Assembly: GCA_005223085.1 (NCBI GenBank)
Contig: NJBP01000009.1
Coordinates: 1-45,765, forward strand
Direction of reading: 5' to 3'
Length of the DNA: 45,765 nt
Source: Candidatus Aerophobetes bacterium Ae_b3b
Lineage (GTDB): Bacteria > Aerophobota > Aerophobia > Aerophobales > AE-B3A
Under the pieces are notes generated by a model, which ran no database searches, was not told the DNA's origin, and was given only the letters and a program-made list of their open reading frames with translations. How positions within the stretch are numbered: the stretch's first letter is position 1; each line of letters opens with the position of its first letter. This document shows, piece after piece, positions 19,184-27,813 of this stretch. A program made the position numbers and the translations under genes.

Positions 19184-20250
19184 AAAAGTCTGAAAAGGTA
19201 TTGCTTTCCGGTAATGAGGCCTTGGCTGAAGGGGCTCTCCAGGCTGGGTGCCGTTGCTATTTTGGTTATCCCATTACTCCTCAATCAGAAATACCCGCCT
19301 ATATGGTCAGGAGAATGAAAGAAGTAGGCGGAGTATTTTTACAGGCAGAAAGTGAGATAGCTGCCATCAACATGGTCTATGGAGCGGCTGCCACAGGAGC
19401 AAGAGCCATGACCTCCTCTTCCGGACCAGGAATTAGCTTGAAACAGGAGGGCTTGTCTTTTCTAGCTGGAGCAGAGCTTCCCGCAGTAATTGTTAATGTA
19501 ATGCGGGGAGGCCCAGGATTGGGTAATATAGCTCCTTCACAGTCAGATTACTTTCAGGCAACCCGCGGGGGTGGTCATGGAGACTATCATCTCATTGTTC
19601 TAGCTCCTAATTCTGTTCAAGAAATGCTTGACTTAGCGTATCTCGCTTTTGAACTAGCTGATAAATATAGAAATCCGGTCATGATTCTTGCCGATGCCAT
19701 TTTAGGGCAAATGATGGAAGGGGTAGAGTTTAAAGAAGAAAATAAAGGAGTAAGGAAGAAAGATTGGATAATTGGTGGAGATAAAGGAAGAAAACCCAAC
19801 ATAATAAGGTCTTTGTTTTTGGAGGAAGGAGTTCTGGAGGAACACAACAAGAAGCTTCAAGAAAAGTATGCCCGGATACGTCGACTCGAAGTCAAATATG
19901 AATCCATGCAAACGGATGATGTGGAGCTTCTTTTAGTATCCTATGGAAGCATGGCTCGTCTTGCCTCTGAGGTCGTAACTAGACTTAGAAAAAAGGGAAT
20001 AAAAGCAGGTCTTCTTAGACCAATTACCCTATGGCCTTTTCCTTATAGCCCCATTAGGAAGCTAACCGACAGAGTTAGGTTTTTCTTTGTGGTAGAGATG
20101 AGCGAAGGACAAATGTTGGAGGATGTTAAATTAGCTGTGGAAGGGGCAGTTCCGGTATATTTTTATGGAAGATTGGGAGGCGGAGTGCCAACCCCTCTTG
20201 AAGTAATGGAGAGGATAGAGGAGAAGGTGGGGGATGAAGATAGAAGGTAG
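19165..20250 (+). CDS. 2-oxoacid:ferredoxin oxidoreductase alpha subunit (VorB/KorA type)
   Basis: These enzymes decarboxylate 2-oxoacids to acyl-CoA and reduce ferredoxin in anaerobes. The protein has the alpha-subunit opening SGNEALAEGALQAGCRCYFGYPITPQSE, AESEIAAINMVYGAAATGARAMTSSSGPG, and the C-terminal domain II (LLVSYGSMARLASEV; GLLRPITLWPFP). Valine/isovalerate or 2-oxoglutarate substrates are both possible. The beta (TPP) and gamma/delta subunits that normally follow are not here: leuD follows with a 17-base overlap. GTG start overlapping the rseP end by 19 bases; TTG at 19201 is an alternative but would drop family residues. Confidence 0.9.
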   Translation: MDRCKIKKSEKVLLSGNEALAEGALQAGCRCYFGYPITPQSEIPAYMVRRMKEVGGVFLQAESEIAAINMVYGAAATGARAMTSSSGPGISLKQEGLSFLAGAELPAVIVNVMRGGPGLGNIAPSQSDYFQATRGGGHGDYHLIVLAPNSVQEMLDLAYLAFELADKYRNPVMILADAILGQMMEGVEFKEENKGVRKKDWIIGGDKGRKPNIIRSLFLEEGVLEEHNKKLQEKYARIRRLEVKYESMQTDDVELLLVSYGSMARLASEVVTRLRKKGIKAGLLRPITLWPFPYSPIRKLTDRVRFFFVVEMSEGQMLEDVKLAVEGAVPVYFYGRLGGGVPTPLEVMERIEEKVGDEDRR

Positions 20251-20740
20251 AGCGCTGAAATATGGAGACAACATTAATACTGATGAGATTATCCCTGGGG
20301 TTTATCTTAACATCACTGATGGTAAAGAGTTAGCCAAACATTGTATGGAACCTATAGACAAGGATTTTTTAAGAAAAGTTAAAGAAAGGAACATTTTGGT
20401 GGCGGGGAAAAATTTTGGCTGTGGGAGTTCAAGAGAACACGCTCCTATAGCATTAAAGGGAGCGGGGGTGAGCTTTATAATTGCTGCCTCATTTGCCAGG
20501 ATTTTTTTTCGTAATGCCCTCAATATTGGTCTTCCTATTGTAGAGTGCCGTGAAGCGGCTCAAGGAATAAGAGATAATGATAGGCTTATTATAGATTGGG
20601 TTGAGGGGAAAATTCAAAACTTGGCCAAAAAGGAAAGTTATTCTGTGGCTCCCTTTCCTCCATTCCTGCAGGAATTGATCAGGCAGGGAGGATTAGAGAA
20701 GTATATAAAGAACCGGATGAGACAGAAAAAAAATGCCTAG
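20234..20740 (+). CDS. leuD: 3-isopropylmalate dehydratase small subunit (LeuD/HacB type)
   Basis: Swivelling domain of the two-subunit aconitase-like isomerase. [13 protein letters not shown] opens the domain; the substrate-binding [10 protein letters not shown] lies near residue 65, followed by [20 protein letters not shown]. At 168 residues it has the length of LeuD/HacB-type small subunits used for isopropylmalate or citramalate. With cimA next door, isomerisation of citramalate to 3-methylmalate in isoleucine synthesis is the likely role. The large subunit (LeuC) is not in the window. Overlaps neighbours on both sides. Confidence 0.93.
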   Translation: MKIEGRALKYGDNINTDEIIPGVYLNITDGKELAKHCMEPIDKDFLRKVKERNILVAGKNFGCGSSREHAPIALKGAGVSFIIAASFARIFFRNALNIGLPIVECREAAQGIRDNDRLIIDWVEGKIQNLAKKESYSVAPFPPFLQELIRQGGLEKYIKNRMRQKKNA

Positions 20741-22301
20741 GATGAAAGTCAAGATTTACGATACCACCCTGCGGGATGGAACACAGGCAGAAGGAGTCTC
20801 CTTTTCCCTGTTGAACAAGATAGAGATTGCCGGGGAACTGGATAAACTTGGTTTTGATTACATTGAGGGTGGATGGCCTGGTTCTAATCCCAAGGATATG
20901 GAATTCTTTAAGAAGATAAGGAAAGTTTCCTTTCGAACCTCTAAAATAGCTGCCTTTGGAAGTACCAGGAAGCCGGGGAAGAAAGTAGATGCCGATCCAA
21001 ATGTTCGTGCTTTACTGGGGGCCGAAACTGATGTAGTTACTCTCGTTGGGAAGAGTTGGGTTTTTCATGTGGAAAAGGCACTGAAGACCGACAAGGAAGA
21101 AAATCTGCGTATGATAGAAGATTCGGTCAATTTCTTTAAAAAAAAGGGAAAAGAGGTAATCTTTGATGCCGAACATTTTTTCGATGGGCACAAGGATAAT
21201 CCTCAATATGCTCTAAAGACTCTGGAGGTAGCTCGTGATGCAGGGGCAGACTGTCTGGTTCTTTGTGATACAAATGGGGGTTCCATGCCGCACGAGATAG
21301 AGAAGATTATTAAAGAAGTACAAAAAGAGATAGATTTCCTTCTGGGAATGCATGCTCATAATGATGCTGGGATGGGAGTAGCAAATTCTATTATTGCTGC
21401 TAGATTGGGGATAGCCCATATCCAGGGAACTATAAATGGTTATGGAGAAAGATGTGGAAATGCTGATCTCTGTTTAGTTATACCCAATTTAAAATTGAAA
21501 CTAGGGATTGATTGTATTCCGGGGGAGAAACTAAAATTACTGACCCATATCTCCCATCTTGTTAGTGAGTTAGCTAATCTTATTCCCAATGATCATCAGC
21601 CTTATGTAGGCAAATCAGTCTTCACTCATAAAGGTGGGATGCATGTTAGTGCTATCTCGAGAGACAAAAAAACATACGAACATATAGATCCCACATTGGT
21701 GGGTAATAAAAGAAGAGTGTTGATTAGCGAACTAGCAGGAAAGAGCAACATTGTTTATAAACTGAAGGAAAAAAAGTTAGGATCGGAAGAAAAGAAATCC
21801 TTTACCAAAAAGATCATCCATCGTATCAAGGAATTGGAGAATCAGGGTTATGAATTTGAAGGGGCAGAAGGGTCTTTTGAGCTTTTGGTCAAGAAAGCCA
21901 GTGGTAGTTATAAGAAGCTTTTTGATCTGGAAGGATTCAGAGTGACAGTGGAAAAAAGAGATGATGGTAAATTAATCTCCGAGGCCACAGTAAAACTGAG
22001 AGTGAAAGGAAAACTTATGCATACAGTGGCTGAGGGAAATGGACCGGTTAATGCTCTAGATAATGCTCTGCGAAAGGCCCTGGAACAACACTATCCTCAT
22101 CTTCACCAGATGCACCTGGCTGATTATAAGGTGAGAATTCTGGATACGAAAGCAGGCACCCGGGCCAAAACCAGGGTTTTAATCGAATCCTCCGATGGGG
22201 AGGGTAGGTGGTCTACGGTGGGGGTATCTCCTAATATCATCGAAGCCAGTTGGGAGGCTCTCCTCGATTCTATTGAGTATAAATTACTGAAGCATTCCTA
22301 G
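20733..22301 (+). CDS. cimA: Citramalate synthase CimA
   Basis: CimA condenses pyruvate with acetyl-CoA to (R)-citramalate, the threonine-independent entry to isoleucine. The TIM barrel carries [28 protein letters not shown] and the metal-binding [13 protein letters not shown]; a LeuA-type regulatory domain (about residues 395-515) has the shape of a feedback domain, usually for isoleucine. The DxEHFFDG and NPKDMEFF segments separate CimA from isopropylmalate synthase. At 522 residues it is full-length. It overlaps leuD by 8 bases and ends the operon, tail to tail with rtcB one base away. Confidence 0.94.
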   Translation: MPRMKVKIYDTTLRDGTQAEGVSFSLLNKIEIAGELDKLGFDYIEGGWPGSNPKDMEFFKKIRKVSFRTSKIAAFGSTRKPGKKVDADPNVRALLGAETDVVTLVGKSWVFHVEKALKTDKEENLRMIEDSVNFFKKKGKEVIFDAEHFFDGHKDNPQYALKTLEVARDAGADCLVLCDTNGGSMPHEIEKIIKEVQKEIDFLLGMHAHNDAGMGVANSIIAARLGIAHIQGTINGYGERCGNADLCLVIPNLKLKLGIDCIPGEKLKLLTHISHLVSELANLIPNDHQPYVGKSVFTHKGGMHVSAISRDKKTYEHIDPTLVGNKRRVLISELAGKSNIVYKLKEKKLGSEEKKSFTKKIIHRIKELENQGYEFEGAEGSFELLVKKASGSYKKLFDLEGFRVTVEKRDDGKLISEATVKLRVKGKLMHTVAEGNGPVNALDNALRKALEQHYPHLHQMHLADYKVRILDTKAGTRAKTRVLIESSDGEGRWSTVGVSPNIIEASWEALLDSIEYKLLKHS

Positions 22302-22302
22302 C

Positions 22303-25284
22303 TCATCCTTTAATTACTCCCAGGGGACGTAATTTAGCCACTTTTCTGGAAAGGTTAGCTTTCTCCACTATCTCCACTACATGATCAACATCTTTATAGG
22401 ACTCGGGCATTTCCTCAGCTATAGTTTCTCGGCCTTTTGCCATCACCAGGATTCCCTTATCCTCTAACTCTTTTTCTAAGGCTCTTCCTCGAGCAACTTT
22501 TCTGGCGCGTGAGCGAGACATCATTCTTCCAGCTCCATGACAGGTGCTTCCCCAGCTTTCTTCCATAGCCTGGGGAGTTCCTACCATTACATAAGAGTTA
22601 GTTCCCATATCCCCGGGAACTAGTACGGGTTGTCCTACTGACTGATAAACAGAAGGCAGGAGTGGGTGATGGGCAGGGAAGGCCCGGGTGGCACCCTTGC
22701 GATGAACGAAAATCTTTCTTTTTTTTCCATTTACCAGATGGTCTTCAAACTTACCGATATTGTGGCAGACGTCATAAATCAAATCCATCCCTAAATCTCG
22801 CGGCGAAAGGTTAAGAACCCTTTGAAAAACTTCTCTCGTCCAGTGCATTATTATCTGCCGGTTAGTCCAGGCGTAGTTAGCCGCAGCTGCCATTCCAGCA
22901 AAGTAGTCTTCACCCTCAGGGGAGGTGAGTGGAGCACAGGAGAGCTGGCGATCGGGAAGAGAAATGTGGTACTTGTCAACCACATGGCGCATCCTGGCCA
23001 GATGATCATCGCAAACCTGATAGCCCAAGCCGCGAGACCCGCAATGAATGGTCACTACAATTTGGTTCCGGGCTATACCAAAAACCTCAGCTACCTGGGG
23101 AAGATAAATCTCCTCTACTAGATCTATCTCCAGGAAATGGTTACCTGAACCCAAAGTTCCCAGTTGGTTCTTTCCCCTTTTCAGAGCTCGCTGGCTGACT
23201 TTTTCTGGATCTGCTCCTTCCATTCTTCCATAATCTTCTGTCCTCTCTAAATCCTCTGCTGAACCATAGCCTCTTCCCACCGCCCATTTCGCTCCTTTTT
23301 TTAGAACCTGTTTTAACTCATGGAAAGGAAGCTTAAGAGAAGAGGTAGAGCCTAGACCACAGGGAATATTATTAAACAAAGCTGCTAAGAGATGGCGCAG
23401 CTTATCTTTTACATCGGGAAGAGTGAGGTTTGTCCTCATTAATCTAACCCCACAGTTGGAGACGACGAAGTTATTAGTAATGAAGTTATGATGAGGATGT
23501 TCTACCGTGAAGTCATAAACATAATCATTGAAATTCACAAGCCGCTTGCTAATTATTTCATCCCAGAGCATCCCTGAATATCCCAATCCTTCTGTGTGTT
23601 TTTTTAAGAATTCCTCGAAAGAAAGACAGTCAAAACTAACTCTCGGCTCGGTCTTCCTTCCTTCATAAATAGAGCGCTCTATAAAACGCAAGTTAACATA
23701 AGGGGAGTTAATTTGTTTATGAATGGCCTTAGCTCCTATTCCCATTTCTTTTTTTAATTCTAGAGCTTCTATGGCTACCTCTTTTCTATTTTTTACTATA
23801 AGCTGTTTAAGCTTTAAGAATTGCACAGCTACATTTGCGAGAAAACGTCGTTTTTTGTTATATTCAAAGCCAACCTTGCTGTAAAGATTGATCAGACTTT
23901 CTGCTTGGCCAGAGAGGGTTGAGCGTAGTCGGTAAGATATTTTCCCTTCCTTGTTTACATATTCAGTCCTTTGGCTAATCTTTTGGGTTTTTACGCCAAA
24001 TTCAGCTAACAGGGAAGAGGCCTGCTCCAAAAATATCTTTCCACTTTCCACAAATCCTTCTTTTTTATTCATGGAAATAATAGGGCAGTAAAAATTATAA
24101 TCATGATTGAGCATAGTCTTTGGAGTGGATAGTTCCGCCCCAAAGAAACCAGCTAAGAAGAGTCTTTTTTGCCAGAGGGGAGCCTTAAAGAGCCAATTGG
24201 GAAGAGAGTAATCCTGAGTTGTCTTTCTGCCCAGCGGGACGCCCAAGCTAATTAAAAGGATAGCAAAACTACTTGAGACAACTTTACAGTGGGTCTCCTC
24301 ATTGGTAAACTCATACTTTGCATAAGAGGTGTTTATCTTATGATCTCTTTTTCTAAAATATACACGAGAGCAATTGTATCCGATAGAAGAAACATCTTTT
24401 TTTATTTCCTCAAGATCCTCAGGTTTACCATAGAAAGAGGTGACGCCTTTCCCCCTCTTTTTTACAAAGTGAATATTACCATCTCCAAACACATATCCCA
24501 TTATCTTCAGTAAATAGGGGAGTTGAGGCGAATCATAGCGTAGAGGCAGGAGCTTTCTTTTCTTCAGGTGAGAAATAATCTGCTCTAAGCCTTGGCCACG
24601 AGAATCTTTACCCGTTTTTAAGAGAAGCTCTTTTATCTGTTTTTCGCTGACAATAACTTCATAGCCAGGTTTTTTGTATGGGACTCCTTCAAATGGATAT
24701 ATAGCTACTTCATTTCCTGTCCTTAGCTTTTTCAAAGGAATCATTCCATCCCTGGTATAAAAGGGATGATCTTCGGTGGCTATAATGTTCTGGCCAGTTT
24801 TTGTAGTTACTTTATAGACTCTATTTTGGGGAGTACGCTTCAAGAAATTAATAATAGCAGTAGAAGTTAAATTTTCGCTTTTAAAGTTAAAACAGTCTAT
24901 CTTTTCTTCGAACCATAATTTCTCAAATTCTTCAATCCTTAGAGTGTAGCCAAGGGAATGTAGAATTAGACTCTTTCCAGAGAGGCAGTTGATATCGTAG
25001 CCAATTCCTCCCGGGGAGATGACTCCCCCCTCATCAGGGTCAGTTGCAGCCACTCCCCCTATGCAAAAACCGTACCCCCAGTGCATATCAGGCATTGCCA
25101 GAGAATATTTTATTATTCCGGGAAGATAGGCGACATTCTTAACCTGCAGAGGGGTACGATCCTTTTCAACAGTTTTGAGCATCTTCTCGTCAGCGTAAAG
25201 AAGGCCCGGTACTCTCATTCCCTCAGATTTAGGTATCTCCCAGCGATAGTTATCAATCTTCTTTATGTTAAATTCTTCAGGCAT
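22303..25284 (-). CDS. rtcB: RNA-splicing ligase RtcB interrupted by an intein
   Basis: RtcB joins 2',3'-cyclic-phosphate and 5'-OH RNA ends using GTP and Mn2+. The 993-residue precursor has a 99-residue N-extein (MPDMHWGYGFCIGGVAATD, ending GGIGYDIN), a 511-residue intein, and a 383-residue C-extein; spliced RtcB would be 482 residues, the normal size. The insertion point is GYDIN/CGVRL; the first C-extein cysteine is the Mn-binding cysteine, so unspliced protein should be inactive. The C-extein shows GNHFLEIDLVEE, HCGSRGLG, HRKGATRAFP and TCHGAGRMMSRS with the guanylylated histidine. It lies downstream of archease, its activating partner, on the minus strand. Confidence 0.96.
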   Translation of the reverse strand: MPEEFNIKKIDNYRWEIPKSEGMRVPGLLYADEKMLKTVEKDRTPLQVKNVAYLPGIIKYSLAMPDMHWGYGFCIGGVAATDPDEGGVISPGGIGYDINCLSGKSLILHSLGYTLRIEEFEKLWFEEKIDCFNFKSENLTSTAIINFLKRTPQNRVYKVTTKTGQNIIATEDHPFYTRDGMIPLKKLRTGNEVAIYPFEGVPYKKPGYEVIVSEKQIKELLLKTGKDSRGQGLEQIISHLKKRKLLPLRYDSPQLPYLLKIMGYVFGDGNIHFVKKRGKGVTSFYGKPEDLEEIKKDVSSIGYNCSRVYFRKRDHKINTSYAKYEFTNEETHCKVVSSSFAILLISLGVPLGRKTTQDYSLPNWLFKAPLWQKRLFLAGFFGAELSTPKTMLNHDYNFYCPIISMNKKEGFVESGKIFLEQASSLLAEFGVKTQKISQRTEYVNKEGKISYRLRSTLSGQAESLINLYSKVGFEYNKKRRFLANVAVQFLKLKQLIVKNRKEVAIEALELKKEMGIGAKAIHKQINSPYVNLRFIERSIYEGRKTEPRVSFDCLSFEEFLKKHTEGLGYSGMLWDEIISKRLVNFNDYVYDFTVEHPHHNFITNNFVVSNCGVRLMRTNLTLPDVKDKLRHLLAALFNNIPCGLGSTSSLKLPFHELKQVLKKGAKWAVGRGYGSAEDLERTEDYGRMEGADPEKVSQRALKRGKNQLGTLGSGNHFLEIDLVEEIYLPQVAEVFGIARNQIVVTIHCGSRGLGYQVCDDHLARMRHVVDKYHISLPDRQLSCAPLTSPEGEDYFAGMAAAANYAWTNRQIIMHWTREVFQRVLNLSPRDLGMDLIYDVCHNIGKFEDHLVNGKKRKIFVHRKGATRAFPAHHPLLPSVYQSVGQPVLVPGDMGTNSYVMVGTPQAMEESWGSTCHGAGRMMSRSRARKVARGRALEKELEDKGILVMAKGRETIAEEMPESYKDVDHVVEIVEKANLSRKVAKLRPLGVIKG
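23455..24987 (-). other. Intein with LAGLIDADG homing endonuclease in rtcB
   Basis: Residues 100-610 of the precursor. The first residue is Cys (CLSGKS, block A); block B has ATEDHPFYT with the TxxH pattern; the C-terminal blocks read YVYDFTVEHPHHNFITNN and end VVSN before the +1 Cys. The penultimate residue is Ser, not the usual His. The central domain carries two LAGLIDADG motifs, IMGYVFGDGN and LAGFFGAEL, both with the acidic catalytic residue, so the homing endonuclease may be active. The frame is unbroken over 1533 bases. Confidence 0.95.
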
Positions 25285-25409
25285 TTTCGTATCTCGTTTT
25301 TTAGCGTATAGGATTGAACATCCTATTCCGTTCGCCCTATACTCTTGCGCTTTTCACTTTGCTTTTTTCGTTTTTCACTATACGCTAAACGCTATATGCT
25401 GTCTTTTTA
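25285..25409. other. Archease-rtcB gap with a 12-base inverted repeat
   Basis: TTTAGCGTATAG (25300-25311) is the perfect reverse complement of CTATACGCTAAA (25378-25389), 66 bases apart. The stretch between is pyrimidine-rich on the plus strand and contains further CGCTAAACGCTATATGC-like partial copies. No ORF. It may be a small mobile repeat or an mRNA hairpin between archease and rtcB. Confidence 0.5.
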
Positions 25410-25826
25410 TTATATATCGAATATTATCTGAGCCTCCCACCCTCTATCAGCCTTTTTAACCTCAAGGCCATGATAGGTAACCGCCTTTATCTCTCTTTTT
25501 AGATGATGACGGGATAAATCCAGTTTTTCTCCTTTCACTTTTGCTTTAAGACCCTGAGTGTCTATGGTTTCTACCCTAAACTCTTTCAAAAGGTATCTGT
25601 CTCCATTAAACTTATAAAGTAGATTTCGTAGCCAATCAGCTAATAATTCATCAAGTTCTTCCTTTTCGATTTCTACTTTCATAGTTTTTTTGAGTTCCAC
25701 GCGGTTAAGATCCGCTATGGTGTCGAACATACTGTAGGCGGCATTTTCAAACAGCTCCTCAATCGATTCTCCCCACACCCTGATGCCCAAATCGGCTGTA
25801 TGATTGATAAACTCATATTTTTTCAT
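25410..25826 (-). CDS. Archease
   Basis: Archease speeds guanylylation and turnover of RtcB and widens its NTP use. The 138-residue protein shows the family opening EFINHTADLGIRVWGESIEELFENAA, the acidic metal-binding residues (D12 after HTA, later DLSRHH), ELLADWLRNLLYKF and the ending AVTYHGLEV...IIFDI. Typical length. It is the first gene of a two-gene minus-strand unit with rtcB, 125 bases upstream of it. Confidence 0.93.
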   Translation of the reverse strand: MKKYEFINHTADLGIRVWGESIEELFENAAYSMFDTIADLNRVELKKTMKVEIEKEELDELLADWLRNLLYKFNGDRYLLKEFRVETIDTQGLKAKVKGEKLDLSRHHLKREIKAVTYHGLEVKKADRGWEAQIIFDI

Positions 25827-25833
25827 TATTTAG

Positions 25834-25861
25834 ATAGTAGCTTTTTCCACTTTAAAGTCAA
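25834..25861 (-). promoter_or_regulatory. Possible promoter for archease-rtcB
   Basis: On the minus strand TTGACT (complement of 25856-25861), 16-base spacer, TACTAT (complement of 25834-25839). The -10 box is only about 8 bases from the start codon, so transcripts would be nearly leaderless; no strong SD is seen there. Confidence 0.35.
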
Positions 25862-25868
25862 GAAGTAT

Positions 25869-25912
25869 CTCGGGACTCTTCCCCTCGATACGTGTATAAA
25901 CCTTCTAAATAC
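25869..25912 (-). repeat. Repeat shared with the porin leader
   Basis: Read on the minus strand, 25882-25912 matches 7455-7485 (28 of 31), and 25869-25885 is identical over 17 bases to 7661-7677. Here the two parts overlap as one continuous 44-base unit; in the porin leader they are separated by about 175 bases containing most of the 76-base repeat. Confidence 0.7.
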
Positions 25913-26018
25913 TAATATTTTCTTGGTACTATCAAATACCTCCTTGACATTTTATTTTGCTCTGGCTAACCTCTGTTCCTTCCTCTCATTTCTCCCAATC
26001 AAGGTCATGATGAAAGAG

Positions 26019-26047
26019 TTGACTTGTTATAACAGTTAGGATAAAAT
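26019..26047 (+). promoter_or_regulatory. Promoter for murB-ftsQ-ftsA
   Basis: TTGACT (26019-26024), 17-base spacer, TAAAAT (26042-26047), 36 bases before the murB ATG. A weaker TTGACA at 25944-25949 with TAACCT 17 bases on is a possible second site. Confidence 0.65.
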
Positions 26048-26082
26048 AGACAACAAACTTGTACAGGAGAGAGGGAAAGACC

Positions 26083-26979
26083 ATGCAGATCAGGGAAAAT
26101 CAGCTTCCGAAGATTAAAGGTAAAACAGTAGTTCATCAATCTATGGAGAATCTAACATCTTTGAAGATAGGAGGAGTAGCCGACCTCTTTGTAGTCCCGG
26201 AGGATCTGGAGGATCTTAAACTGATCCTATCTTTTTGTAAAAGAAAGAAGATTCCTTTTTTTGTTATTGGTAACGGAAGCAAATTGCTAGTGCCAGATGA
26301 GGGTTTCAAAGGAGTGATAATTAAGTTGGGCGATTCCTTCAGGAAAATAGAGAATCACAAGGAAGAAATAAAGGTTGGGGCAGGGGCGGACTTATCCACT
26401 TTGATAAATTTTACAGCCCAAAGGGGGCTTTCAGGCTTAGAATCCTTGTCTGGAATTCCGGGAACAGTAGGAGGAGCAATGGTAAGAAATGCCAGTGCCT
26501 TTGGACAATCGCTTTCCCAGAGGGTTTTATCGGTGAAAGTATTGAATAAAGGTGAGACCTACTTTGTTCTTTCGGATAAAGATATGAATTTTGGTTATCG
26601 TACCTCCACTTTTCTTGCACACAAGGATTGGGTAATAATTGAGGTTAATTTAGCCTTGTCCTCGGGAAAAAAGGAAGACATTTTTTCTCGCTTGAGAGAG
26701 ATAAGAAAAAGAAAAATTCTTACCCAACCGATTTCCTTTCCTTCCGCGGGATGCGTGTTCAAAAATCCTTCATCTTATCCGGCTGGTTATCTTATTCAAC
26801 AGGCTGGATGTCTGGGGCTAAGGATGGGAGATGCTCAGGTTTCGCATCAGCATGCTAACTTCATCATCAATAAAGGGAAAGCTACAGCTCAGGACGTGCT
26901 CAGGCTAATAGAGGAGGTGAAAAAAAGAGTCAGAGACAGATCTGGTATTTCATTAGAACCTGAATTGGAGATAATCTAG
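26083..26979 (+). CDS. murB: UDP-N-acetylenolpyruvoylglucosamine reductase MurB
   Basis: FAD enzyme making UDP-MurNAc for peptidoglycan. FAD-binding residues in VIGNGSKLLVPDEGFKGV and SGLESLSGIPGTVGGAMVRNA; the short, Y-loop-less C-terminal domain is of the type II kind. The proton-donor position, Ser in well-studied MurBs, reads Cys in FPSAGCVFKNP, a common variant; the catalytic Glu is in SLEPELEII. Start: ATG at 26083 after GAGAGAGGG; a TTG at 26059 lies too near the promoter. 298 residues. First of a reduced division/cell-wall cluster with ftsQ and ftsA. Confidence 0.95.
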   Translation: MQIRENQLPKIKGKTVVHQSMENLTSLKIGGVADLFVVPEDLEDLKLILSFCKRKKIPFFVIGNGSKLLVPDEGFKGVIIKLGDSFRKIENHKEEIKVGAGADLSTLINFTAQRGLSGLESLSGIPGTVGGAMVRNASAFGQSLSQRVLSVKVLNKGETYFVLSDKDMNFGYRTSTFLAHKDWVIIEVNLALSSGKKEDIFSRLREIRKRKILTQPISFPSAGCVFKNPSSYPAGYLIQQAGCLGLRMGDAQVSHQHANFIINKGKATAQDVLRLIEEVKKRVRDRSGISLEPELEII

Positions 26980-27027
26980 AAGCTATTTAATAGAATAGAC
27001 TTTCAATCCTATACCGTCAAGAGGGTT

Positions 27028-27786
27028 GTGCAGAGGATGAGGCCGGATTTTCAAAAGGGAAATTCTTCGCTTGAGCATGTGGTAAGAAGGAAATATTTGC
27101 GACGTCAAAGAAAACTTAAGGCTCTCATTCTAGTTGCTAGCTTGGCGGTTTTGGTATGGGTAATAGGTAAACCTATCTTAACCTCTCCTTATTTTAAGAT
27201 TAAGGTTATCCGGGTTGAGGGAACTAACCGATTATCCCAAGCGCAAATATTGAAATGGGCAGATATTCCTTCCGGACAATCCATTTTTCAGGTGAACTTA
27301 AGAAGAATAGCTCAGAGGATAAGCTCCAGTCTTCTGGTCAGGACCACTGAGGTTAAAAGAATTCTTCCTTCCACAGTTCTTATTCGGGTAGAGGAAAGGA
27401 TGCCTTTTGTTTACCTGTCCCAAAAAGGTGGTCTTTATGAGGTAGACTACGAAGGGGTTATTTTAGGAAAGGGGAAAAAGATCACGGATCTACCCATGAT
27501 CATAGGAAATGGCTGGTCATCCAGACCAGAAAGAATAAAACTGGTGATGAGGATTCTTCACGCTGCTGAAGAATTAGAACTATCCTTTTCCAAAATAGAG
27601 ATGGATAATAAAGGTGCTATGGTTGGATACCTTAAGAATGGTCCCATGATTTATCTGGGGAAATCTCCTTATCTAGCTTATCTATCTTACCTTCCCTTGG
27701 TTTTAGCAGCGAAAGGAAGCAAAGGTAGAGATATTAAATATGTAGATATTCGTTTTCAAGATCAGATTGTAGTGGGGACCGAATAG
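27028..27786 (+). CDS. ftsQ: Cell division protein FtsQ/DivIB
   Basis: Bitopic divisome protein linking early and late division proteins. It has a basic cytoplasmic end (VVRRKYLRRQRKLK), one membrane segment (about residues 32-50), a POTRA domain opening with FKIKVIRVEGTNRLSQAQIL and KRILPSTVLIRVEERMP, and a beta domain to the end. The start is GTG 27028 or ATG 27037; neither has a well-spaced SD. 252 residues. Between murB and ftsA, its classical place. Confidence 0.9.
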   Translation: MQRMRPDFQKGNSSLEHVVRRKYLRRQRKLKALILVASLAVLVWVIGKPILTSPYFKIKVIRVEGTNRLSQAQILKWADIPSGQSIFQVNLRRIAQRISSSLLVRTTEVKRILPSTVLIRVEERMPFVYLSQKGGLYEVDYEGVILGKGKKITDLPMIIGNGWSSRPERIKLVMRILHAAEELELSFSKIEMDNKGAMVGYLKNGPMIYLGKSPYLAYLSYLPLVLAAKGSKGRDIKYVDIRFQDQIVVGTE

Positions 27787-27813
27787 TTTATCCCAAAAAC
27801 GCGGGGGCAAACC

